DNA of 64,000 nucleotides from Clarkia xantiana subsp. parviflora (taxonomy: Eukaryota; Streptophyta; Magnoliopsida; Myrtales; Onagraceae), in NCBI GenBank assembly GCA_036873135.1, contig JAPTYO010000004.1, forward strand, positions 41,511,105 through 41,575,104, written 5' to 3'. Shown piece by piece: positions 55,320 through 64,000 of the stretch (its first letter is position 1; each line of letters opens with the position of its first letter). The position numbers and the translations under genes were made by a program. The notes below the pieces were generated by a model, which made no database searches, was not told where the DNA came from, and worked only from the letters and a program-made list of their open reading frames with translations.

Positions 55320-55514
55320 CAGGCTTACCATAATCCTAAGTCATGTGGTGCTGCGGTTATTTCTTTATTCATGTTGGGCAAGAAGATATATGATACAATT
55401 AAGGATCATACTATCAAGTATTCTGGTGGAAAACCTCTACAAAATCCAAAGACATCGACGAAGAAAAGAAGTAAAGTTAAAAACAACCACTATATGAAGA
55501 AATATAAAACATAG
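55320..55514 (+). pseudogene. FAR1-like pseudogene, piece 3 of 3 (C-terminus)
   Basis: After one copy of the T2 target site, the frame from 17816 continues AYHNPKSCGAAVISLFMLGKK (split here only by T2), then KPLQNPKTSTKKRSK and stop TAG at 55512-55514. The LQNP-x(3)-TKKR block is typical of the basic C-terminus of FAR1-related proteins. This join confirms the T2 boundaries independently of the target duplication. Confidence 0.7.
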
Positions 55515-55901
55515 CACGAAAAATGAAAGATGAAAGGTGACGCTGCCACTAGCGTACATGTCATGCCCTGAGCGACTGTCCTCACTAGTTATCCCAGCTT
55601 AGGCTAACAGAGCCCGTTGTCCTCACCTGGACCCTGAAATGAGGAATTCTTGTTGGACTTGAGTAGTACATCTCTTGCTTATTAAGGTTACAAATCTCTT
55701 ATCTACAATCAATGTTGTACACAAGCATACGAGGTATTACAGTACCTAAAGTGCAACCATCTAACTCGACTTCCCAACCTCATCTCCAACGTGATGCACC
55801 AATTATTACCCACATTTTAAGTTTTTTGAATTATGCATGGGATATGATAAATGATGCTTGGTCTCAGTGAGGTGGTATGTGATTTTGATCTTTTGTTGAC
55901 A
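55515..55901 (+). other. Flank of the FAR1-like pseudogene
   Basis: No gene or repeat recognised. The MULE target site TATTTTCTG is at its end (55902-55910). Confidence 0.5.
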
Positions 55902-55910
55902 TATTTTCTG

Positions 55911-56245
55911 GAGTTTTTGACCAAACTATGGCTGCATGAGCAAACAAATACGAACATAGGCCATTAAAAAAATAAATTACAAAAGTAAGGCTAACCGGAT
56001 TTTTAAAACCCGGTAATAAATTTTCAAACACGTGACCGGATTTTTAAAACCCGGTCACAATTTTTTGCTTGACCGACAGCTACCCAACAACACCTTGTGT
56101 TGTCGGGTAGCTTGAGTTGACAGCACAGGCTGTGCTGTAGGGTAGCTTGACCCGACAGCACAGCACTGTGCTGTCCCCTCAAGCTGTGTCTCTGCTTTAC
56201 AAGCAGAAACACAAGTGACCGAGACAAAGTCTCGGTCACTTTAAA
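55911..56245 (+). repeat. MULE left terminal inverted repeat
   Basis: It matches 59369-59708 inverted. It contains several short perfect hairpins, such as GTGACCGAGAC-aaa-GTCTCGGTCAC (about 56213-56239), and a series of CAGCACAG/CTGTGCTG palindromes, so each end can itself fold. Confidence 0.9.
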
Positions 56246-56406
56246 AAAAAAAAAAAATTCTTTCAGTAAAAAGTAAAAAAAAAAAAAAAAACTTCTTTAT
56301 ACCAAACATTTTCTCTACATTATATATCTACTCTCCTTCATTCAACAAACATTTCATACTATCTTTCATTCAACAAATTACCTCTTTCAAATTCTATCTA
56401 CCTTAA

Positions 56407-56893
56407 GTGGCTAGTGGTCCAGGAAGCTCAAGTAGAAGAGGTGGTCGTGGTAAGCAACCAATGATCTCACATGCACCTCTTCTATATATGCAGGGTACGC
56501 ACAAGTCTGGAATCGCTGCCGAAGATACGGTAAGTTGTAATAGATGCATGCATGTTATAAGTTTCTATAAATTTTTATAATATGATTTGTAAATAGAAAG
56601 AATTTTTTTTTTTTATAAATTTTGTTATTTTTCATAAAATAGAAAGAAAATTTGAAAGTACTATTTACCAAGGGGAAAATAAAAAAAATACGATTTTTTT
56701 TACAAAACATTGAAAATTATATAGAAAAAGTAATAAAAGAAACTGAATTCCATGTATATATATGTACAAAGTAATCTAATATATTACATTTTATGATTGT
56801 AAATAGAACTATAAAAACTCTCTTTCCAATATAATAATAAAAAATTTAAAATATGATAATTATATAGAAAATTTAATTAAAAGTTAGAATGTC

Positions 56894-56945
<52 letters not shown>

Positions 56946-58960
56946 TTTATATGTAGAAACTAATATGTAGGTTATCTAACTGTTTAATAACTTTGACATT
57001 CATGATGATAGATTAAAAACCCTAATATGAGACAGTGCAAAGTTCGAACGGGACAAATGTGGGAGGCTGACAAGCTAACTGCATATTACATCGAACTTGC
57101 GGGTTTTAAGTACGCAGCCAAGACGTCTGCTATAGAGTTAGATCCTGCACTTTTGCATGCATTAGCGGAGACGTGGCATCCAGAGACACACACGTTCCAC
57201 CTTCCACAAGGTGAAATGACTATCACACTAGAAGACGTGTCAATGATTTTGGGGTTACGGGTTGACGGTATGCCGATAACCGATTCCTACCGGCGAGATG
57301 ATATCTCAGGGTATACGGTTAATGAATTCACTAAGCTAACTTTCTTTCAACTTTTTGATGAAATACCCGATGCTGAGGAGTTTAAACATAATACATTGGA
57401 AATGAAAGTAACTTATTTGAAGGAGTGGAAGGCAGAAAAACACGAACTGAGTTTGGCGACGAACGATCATGGTCTAGCACAACGTAGGGCTAGAGCGTAT
57501 ATAATGATCCTCTTAGGAGAATGTCTATTAGCAAATTCTAGCGCAGGGTTTGTACCACTTGAGTACATATATTTCTTGCGTGATTTTGTTAGTTGTAGTC
57601 AATATAGTTGGGCGTCAGCTGTATTGAGCAGCACATATAGAGGTCTATGTAGGTGGGTGAATAAGAAAAAACAGAATGATCTCACGGTCTGCGGTGTGCT
57701 CCTACAGGTATTAAGAATACATTTTAAATCAGTATTTACAATCTATGTTTAAGGGCTGGTTATGGCGTGCTAATTTTTTCCTGGATTGTAGGTTTGGTGT
57801 TGGACGCGTATCGGAGTCGGCAGATCGACAATGTTCAATTCACATACAGAAAGCGGATCAGTCGGGTGTTGGTGGGTGGGAGCGAAGAGCCGAAAACAAA
57901 ATGTGGTACCTGGATATCATATCTATTATCGAGATGAGTTGTTATTGCTAAAAAAAAGATGGGGTAACATACTATTTATATTGCTAATCATTTCAATTTT
58001 ACTTATTTATTTTCATGTATAACATTGCTATATTATTGTAAATTTGCAGATTACTTGGCAGCCATATTCAGAGAAAGTGAAGATGTTAGTGCCGCAAATC
58101 TGCATTGAAGGTAAGGAGTTGTCTCGGATCCGGATCCCATTGATCCATTTCAACTGTGTGGAATGGCAAATGGCTGATCGAGTCTATCGGCAATTTGGAT
58201 TGCCTCAACCGATCCTCGTAGACTGTCCCAGTGATAGACGAGAATGGGATATTCTCCATGCGTGCAATAAGTGGACGAAGTCTCCACTGGATGCTTGGGA
58301 AATACATCATCAGACGTACATCTTGCGATGGGAAAGACGTTGGGAAAACTACGAAGCTCCTATTCCCATAGGTGCAACATCCAAGGATTACATGCGTTGG
58401 TATGCATCTGTCACCCGTAACCTCATATATCATGATGATTTCCTTCCAGAAAATGATCAAGTCCCAGACAAGGCACCATTAATCCCTACACATGAGCATT
58501 TTGAACCGCACGGAAAGTCTCACAAGTCATGGTAACATTTTTTTAAGTACATATTAATATAAAATTATATCGGTTTTAAATAACAATATTATGTGATTGT
58601 TCATAGCTGAAGCAATTCGAACGCGTCTTGATAAAAATTCGGAAGATGTTGCTTGAATCAGAGGATTTGTACATTAGGAAATGTGCAAAATTACAAATCA
58701 AAGATATTCGTGTAGCCTTTGATGAAGTAGGAGAGCTGCGACATTTTAACGGTTTAATGTCGCAAGAACTGGTGCGAAGTAGCGACGATGAGGATCCGGT
58801 AGAGGATGAAGTACCTCATGGATTTAGTACGCAACCTACGTTTGCAACACAAGAAACGCATAATGTTTGGGATTCGGTTTATCGCCCATGTCCACCTGAT
58901 CAAGGATCATGGCCAAATCCTAACACGGAGAATCCTGATTATCGGGGTTGGCATTTTTAG
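56407..58960 (+). CDS. Plant mobile domain (PMD / MAIN-like) protein gene in the MULE, probably decaying
   Basis: Proposed exons: 56407-56529 (ASGPGSSSRRGGRGKQP), 57012-57707, 57792-57963, 58050-58531, 58607-58960. Exon 2 has the domain start MRQCKVRTGQMWEADKL, HLPQGEMTITLEDVSMILGL and AYIMILLGECLLA. Exon 3 carries WVGAKSRKQNV and YHIYYRDEL, exon 4 ITWQPYSE and FGLPQPI. The last exon is the variable C-terminus, ending GWHF and stop. PMD proteins occur in plant transposons and, domesticated, act in silencing and genome stability (MAIN, MAIL1). The expected ATG is GTG here. The joins into exons 4 and 5 are each off frame in the simplest model, the first next to an eight-A run. So it is likely a pseudogene or my exon ends are wrong. 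Confidence 0.75.
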
Positions 58961-59368
58961 TGTATCCATTTGCGTGAAGTACGAGGTTTGATAATTTGAC
59001 CGCGTAGGCATTTGAATTCGCATTTAAGTTTGTATTTTTACCAGCAATTTCCGAATTTTCGTAATAATATTTGCAGTTTTGGGAACAGTTTTTTAGCCAT
59101 TTTTCGGTGAAACCCCTAAATTTCGAAATGCTTAAAAAATTTGAAAAAAATACAGCTTATTAATAGCATAATAACATGGCTAAGTCTCAAGTTTCGTTGC
59201 ATTTGGAGTTGTAGGTAATCGGAAAAGTTCCGTCAAATTTTGGTCATTAATCGACATTTTACCTGAACTTTGAAATGTTTGTTGAATGAAAGAGAGTAAA
59301 TATATAATGAAGTGAAAATGTTTGGTATTAAGAAGTTTTTTTTTTTTACAAGATTTTTTTTTTTTTTA

Positions 59369-59708
59369 AAGTGACCGAGACTTTGTCTCGGTCACTTGTG
59401 TCTCTGCTTTAAGCAGAGACACAGCTTGAGGGGACAGCACAGTGCTGTGCTGTCGGGTCAAGCTACCCTACAGCACAGCCTGTGCTGTGAACTCAAGCTA
59501 CCCGACAACACAAGGTGTTGTCGGGTAGCTTGACCGACATTGTCGGTCAGGCAAAAAATTGTGACCGGGTTTTAAAAATCCGGTCACGTGTTTGAAAATT
59601 TATTACCGGGTTTTAAAAATCCGGTTAGCCTTACTTTTGTAATTTATTTTTTTAATGGCCTATGTTCGTATTTGTTTGCTCATGCAGCCATAGTTTGGTC
59701 AAAAACTC
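59369..59708 (-). repeat. MULE right terminal inverted repeat
   Basis: Inverted partner of 55911-56245; TATTTTCTG follows. Confidence 0.9.
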
Positions 59709-59717
59709 TATTTTCTG

Positions 59718-60395
59718 CTAGCATTTTCAACAGTTAGAGGTAGCATTACCATTAGTTTACAGTAATGGAAGTGGACTGTTTGTTTGTTTTTGTAGGTCCA
59801 TATTGTAAAATTCGTTTACAGTAATGGAAGAGGAATGTTTCAAGAACGAAGTGATCAAGAAGAGGTGATCTTTGTGGGATTTAAGAGGTTATAATATGGG
59901 TCTTTATTTTGGTATGCGATGAAGAAAATTTGAGTCAGTCATTACATAAATACGGAATCAATTTTGTTATTTGGTTAGTGCACTGGATATGCCAGAAAGG
60001 AAAAAAAAGATGATTTTTTTTTTTCTTGTTAGGAATTAAATTCAGAATATTCAAGAGACGACATATTTTAAAGTTTATACCTACATATTTCATCATATTT
60101 ATCTGAATAAATAGCTTTAGCTAGTTAGAGGAAATCAGACTTTCATTTGGATTTCAAGTGGAATTATATTGGTATATGTTACAAATCCTTGGAAGGATTA
60201 TATATATATATTTTGTAAAGAACTTACTTAATTGAGCGATGTTCTTCACAATTGCCAACATGATTCTTAAATGAGCCATTTAATTATAGTATTATCCTAT
60301 AATTAGCAGTTAGCTGCATCAAAGGGTGTCAATGGGTTGAGGCGGGGCAGGTATTATTTCTGCTAGCCACACCTCTTTTGTTTTGTTATTATTTA
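59718..60395. other. Intergenic AT-rich sequence
   Basis: No gene. TTTACAGTAATGGAAG occurs twice (about 59757 and 59816). Nothing else is recognised. Confidence 0.5.
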
Positions 60396-60652
60396 TGTTG
60401 GACTAGTTTTTCTTGTTTGGTGTTTCGGCCCGGTTTGTTGTGTTTGGAATTTGTTTACTTTCTTACTGGACTGGTTCCTTCTTTCTACGGATTATAGTCT
60501 AGTACCTGGATCCGACCCAATCCGGGCCGCCTTAGTGTTAATTAGATGATAGGTTGCCAGTTGAAGGTACCAACCCCAATGAACCGCAAGTCTTGTGTCT
60601 CTTTGCATTCTCTGTTTCTCTCCGCCATTGCTAGGGTTTGAGGAAGTCATCA
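60396..60652 (+). repeat. Copia 5' LTR (257 bp)
   Basis: TGTTGGACTAGT to AAGTCATCA, followed directly by the primer site. Confidence 0.8.
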
Positions 60653-60664
60653 TGGTATCAGAGC
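60653..60664 (+). other. Copia primer binding site
   Basis: TGGTATCAGAGC, the standard complement of initiator methionine tRNA in plant Copia elements. Confidence 0.95.
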
Positions 60665-60973
60665 GGCGAGGTCTTCCTTGCTAATCGTTCTTGGCCCTTA
60701 TCCTTCATCTTTTCTTCCTTCCTTCACCCTTCCATTTCCTTCCCTTCCCTACATACAGACTGTTCTACTTCTCGATCAGTTTTCTTGACTGTTTCTGTTT
60801 TGCCTCCACGAAGCCTTCTCCTCTGCGGTTTTGTTTCCTTCATGGCAGATCTTGTGCATGCAGCCCCGTCTTTAAAGGTTTATATGTGGATTACTGTGTA
60901 GATCATTGGTTTGCGACTTGGATCGGCTTCATATCTTCCTCTCCTCTATGTTCGTATCAAGGATTCTTCTGAG

Positions 60974-61708
60974 ATGGCTGATTTGTCGAAGCAACCGGAT
61001 CTCAGTGAGACTTCCAATCCCACTATGACCGAAGAATTCGTGAGCTACGATTTCAGCTCATTCTTTTCATCCTCTTTTTCTCCATAGTTCTGATAATCCT
61101 AGACAAAGCTTGCTTTCGCTAAAGTTGACTGGTACTGAAAATTACTGGAAATTGAGTAGAGGCATACATATAATTTTACCTGGCAGAAACAAGCTTGACT
61201 TTATTACTGGATCTTGTTCTAGGGATTCTTTTCTGGAAAAATTTCATCCTCTTTGGGATCGCTATGACGCAGTTGTTCGTGGTTGGATTATTAACTCTGT
61301 TGTCGATGATATTACTGATGCTATCATGTATCTTGATAGTTCCTTTCTTGTTTGGTTGGAATTTAAAGAGAAATATGACAAGGTAAATGGATCTAGAATT
61401 TATCAGATTCATAGAGAAATCACTAATACTCGCCAATGATGTGATGCTGTAGCCATTTTCTTTACCAAGCTAAAAAAACTTGTGGTCTGAATATGATGCT
61501 GCTAGTGATCTGCCACATGTTCATGGTGACTCCTTCAAGAAGCACCTGGAGCATAAGGAACAGCAGCACTTATTTCAGTTCCTTATGGGATTAAGTGATA
61601 CCTACTCCAATGTTCGAAACAATCTATTGCTTTGGATTCCTTTGCCCAATCTGAATCAGGCGTATGGAATCCTTCTCCAATAAGAAAGCCAACGAGATGT
61701 GTAGTTTA
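60974..61708 (+). pseudogene. Copia gag, frameshifted and truncated
   Basis: It starts MADLSKQPDLSE (60974) and meets a stop at 61087. A shifted frame resumes with LLSLKLTGTENYWKLSRG to YDKVNGSRIYQIHREI. A second shift (an extra G near 61486) gives WSEYDAASDLPHVHGD, then QFLMGLSDTYSNVRNN and NQAYGILLQ. A stop replaces the next codon and ESQRDV follows before the match ends. The order fits the plant Copia gag domain (UBN2-like). Non-functional. Confidence 0.85.
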
Positions 61709-62212
61709 CTCCCACTGGAAACAATGGGTAGTTTAGGTAGTTGCGTCATTCCTGGTTCAACAATTTGACCATCAGGTTCAACTTGATTCATCTCAACAGC
61801 AACAGTGATTACGCGTGGTAGGGTTTATTCCTCCCACTGGATTTATTATGAAAATGTTCCCATTCTCATTTCCCACGTCAGTTTGAGTTGCTGGTTCAAA
61901 TCTCTCTCCCACTCACTCGAATTAAGTGGGACCTGATTGTCAGTGATATCCTGCTCCGTTTTGATCAAGACTACGTTATTTTGAAACTGTCCATGCATTT
62001 GGAAAATTCTCCCTCTTAGTGATGTAATGTCTCATGTTCAATCACGGCACCATTTACCTCAAGCTTTAAATATGTATTTTCTAAGAGTAGGAATCGAACT
62101 CTTGTCCTAAATACGTGTTTAGTGTGCATTTTAATGTCGCATGAAGATATGATTTAACTCATCATCATCCTTTAGCTTCTAATGGCGGCTTGTCTTACCA
62201 ATTCATTAGAAC

Positions 62213-62762
62213 TAGGGCGGAGCAAAAAACCCGACAAAATCGAATTCCCGAAAAACCCGCCCTAGCCCGTCTAGGAATTAGGCCCGAGCCCGTATGTGAG
62301 GTAATTTTACTCCCAACTAGGGCTAGGGCTAGGGATTTTTTTAAAAGAAATCCCGAAAGTCTCGAATGTCCCTAGTTATTTACCCTAATTCAACAATTTA
62401 TAATATAAATAATCTAATTATACTTAAACTACGTGTGCGAACTTAATAAATTTGTTTGTAAACTTGATGTATGTGATCGTGAATTCGATGTATGTGTTGA
62501 TGAATTCAATGTAGTTCGTGAATTTGATGATGCTTGAACTTGAATTTGTATTGAGTTGAAAATTAAGGTTTATTTTCATTCTTAGGTGTAAACTAGGGTT
62601 GTCCCTATCCCGTCCCAAATTTGAAAAGTCCCGACCAAGTAAAGACTTTTTCAGATGCTTAACTTAGAGGTAGGACTAGGGATAGTTGTGGAAAATCCCG
62701 AAAACTAGGGCTAGAGACATTTTCTTAAAAGATCCCGCCCGTTTGTCCCGAGCTCACCCCTA
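62213..62762. mobile_element. hAT-type MITE in arm B
   Basis: 550 bp. Ends are TAGGGCGGAGC and, inverted, TAGGGGTGAGC. Target duplication is ATTAGAAC (62205-62212) and ATTGGAAC (62763-62770), 8 bp with one mismatch, as for hAT elements. Arm A has the empty site near 1553. It has no coding sequence; internal AAATCCCGAAA-type motifs repeat. Confidence 0.88.
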
Positions 62763-63748
62763 ATTGGAACACAGTTTACATACATGTGAGTCATATTCTT
62801 CCATCCCATAGGGAACGCTTGATAGATTGACTCTAACATTATGTTTCTGAACTGTGTCTTTTGAAGTGTGTGTCACTTGATTTGAATGCCTAGCCTGACT
62901 TATCGTTTAAGGCGTTTGGAAGGAAAATCGTTAAAGCGACTTCATCCTTCTTTGTTTGCAAACTTATCTCAGAGGTTTTATCCCATCTCTGAACTGAGCA
63001 TCTTAGTTTTTCACATTTTGCGTCAGTTGATACTTTTACAAGGTCGTGGTGGCTTTCCAAGCCTACTTCGTACCGTTGTAAATGTTATCAATAAGTTATT
63101 TCCGAATGAATGCAAACGGAAATTCAGCACTTCATTATTCAAACACTTCATCATTAAATTCGTATTTTGAAACGATGTGTTCCGTCTTTCAAGGTCTACT
63201 TGCGCGAGGCGCAATTTACTCTAGTTTTAACCCTTGGTTAAATCATTTCATTTCTGAATTTAATTTTAATTTAATCCATTCGGTTTCAAACATGATCATC
63301 TTTACAGTTTATTTCATTTAATGGAGTATTAATAATAAAATAAGATTTATAACCGGTTCGTTCCTAGAACTACGCAATCAAAGGATTTTAATGGCATTTT
63401 GATTTTACTCAAAGAATTAGTTGTATGAGAAAATGTATGGAGTTGTTTGAATTAGCTATTCCCAATAGCCGTATTGCTTCGGTTTACTTACTTTTCGAAT
63501 CGATCTCGTTTCTATCCGAGTCGATTAATCTTGATAAGCAGAACTCATTTCGAATCGAATGGTAACTACTTTATTCATCAATTCATAAAAAATAATAATA
63601 ACCAAAATTCAAACAAATAAAATGAACAGTAAGAGAAATGACCACAATGGCATAAATTCTAGATCATCCACGAAGCTTTAAGAGATAAAGGTAGAGCTTT
63701 GGGAGGACATAAACCAGACATTTATTGTGCTTTTATCACTGACGTTCA

Positions 63749-64000
63749 TCACACCGGATGTTCGTTTGAGGACCAAAATGATGATCCCGTTTCCTCTGCA
63801 TCTCCCCTTGATCTCTTGCGGTGAAGCATAGAAGAACCCTTCGGTTTCTTTTGTTTGCTTTCAACAAACAGGACCGTGATAAACTTAATTGATTCAATCA
63901 AGTAACCAAGTCCTTCGTCGCCGGCTAACCATGAAAGAGGGTACCTCTGTGCAATACCGAGTATCTTTCTCCAATTCGATTTCTTGTTCGTAAGATCTGA
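63749..64000 (-). CDS. Unrecognised protein, C-terminal part, homologue of the 1-546 product
   Basis: Open from the right edge to TGA at 63749-63751, 83 residues. It reads KILGIAQRYPLSWLAGDEGL then YLIESIKFITVLF, aligning with the same region of the protein at 1-546. The C-terminal tails differ. The 5' part lies outside the window. Function unknown. Confidence 0.45.
   Translation of the reverse strand, partial: SDLTNKKSNWRKILGIAQRYPLSWLAGDEGLGYLIESIKFITVLFVESKQKKPKGSSMLHRKRSRGDAEETGSSFWSSNEHPV

Larger units (their letters stand above)
55911..59708. mobile_element. Mutator-like element carrying a plant mobile domain gene
   Basis: 3.8 kb. Perfect 9-bp target duplication TATTTTCTG (55902-55910 and 59709-59717). 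Terminal inverted repeats of about 335 bp (55911-56245 and 59369-59708) begin GAGTTTTTGACCAAACTATG. The 9-bp duplication and long inverted ends define a MULE. The only gene is a PMD/MAIN-like one; I see no mudrA transposase, so it needs one in trans. Confidence 0.92.
60396..61708 (+). mobile_element. Truncated Copia element: 5' LTR, primer site and gag
   Basis: The LTR, a perfect initiator-Met primer site and part of gag are present. The element ends abruptly near 61708, where arm B begins. There is no pol and no 3' LTR. The LTR (257 bp) is unrelated to the one at 4942, so this is a different Copia family. Confidence 0.88.
61709..64000 (-). repeat. Arm B of the inverted duplication
   Basis: Reverse complement of arm A from about 2055 down to about 315, apart from the hAT MITE. 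It runs off the right edge. See arm A for shared landmarks. Confidence 0.8.

Overview
This is nuclear DNA of a flowering plant from a repeat-dense region, probably pericentromeric or another heterochromatic block. Nearly all of it is LTR retrotransposons nested in one another, plus DNA-transposon debris, a plastid DNA fragment and decayed genes. The evidence is Ty3/Gypsy Tat-type polyproteins with a second RNase H, Ty1/Copia remnants, a Mutator-like element carrying a plant mobile domain gene, a FAR1-type pseudogene and a psbD/psbC fragment. I see no intact ordinary host gene, no rRNA and no tRNA gene.

Layout. 1-2055 (arm A) and 61709-64000 (arm B) are diverged inverted copies of one sequence; each carries part of an unrecognised protein gene running off the window. 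2616-5610 is a decayed Copia pol followed by its 3' LTR. A FAR1-like pseudogene follows, split into three pieces (5611-5772, 17374-17816, 55320-55514) by two insertions. Insertion one is G1 (5773-17373, minus strand, target duplication AAAAC). Insertion two is T2 (17817-55319, plus strand, CAAGC/CAGGC), an Ogre-like element with no recognisable gag-pol. T2 was then hit by G2 in its 5' LTR (20576-36262, minus strand, CCCCG) and by G3 in its internal region (41856-50793, plus strand, abnormal right junction). T1 (23694-31308, plus strand, GTTTG) sits inside the integrase of G2. The 3' LTR of T2 also took up plastid DNA (52323-52704) and a terminal-inverted-repeat element (53213-55191) that itself holds a Mutator-type MITE (54029-54976). 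To the right lie a 3.8 kb MULE with a plant mobile domain gene (55911-59708), a truncated Copia element (60396-61708) and arm B, which contains a hAT MITE.

How the parts relate. G1, G2 and G3 share one design: gag-protease-RT-RNase H-second RNase H-integrase in the sense direction, then a tandem-repeat block, then a spliced gene on the opposite strand with its own TATA box, facing pol. In G1 this antisense gene is open over about 844 codons in four exons. In G2 it is reduced to 101 codons but keeps start, first intron and stop. In G3 it is broken. T1 encodes only gag and T2 nothing recognisable, so neither can be autonomous. T1 and T2 share LTR ends, primer site, leader and polypurine tract, so they are relatives. 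LTR pairs of G1, G2, G3 and T1 differ at only about 4-5 positions each, so these insertions are recent; Copia, FAR1 and the arms are much older.

The most unusual observations are the conserved intron-containing antisense gene, the aberrant junction of G3, the in-frame deletion derivatives of G2 and G3, and the plastid fragment inside an LTR. All reading was by eye; family names come from motifs and architecture, not database searches.
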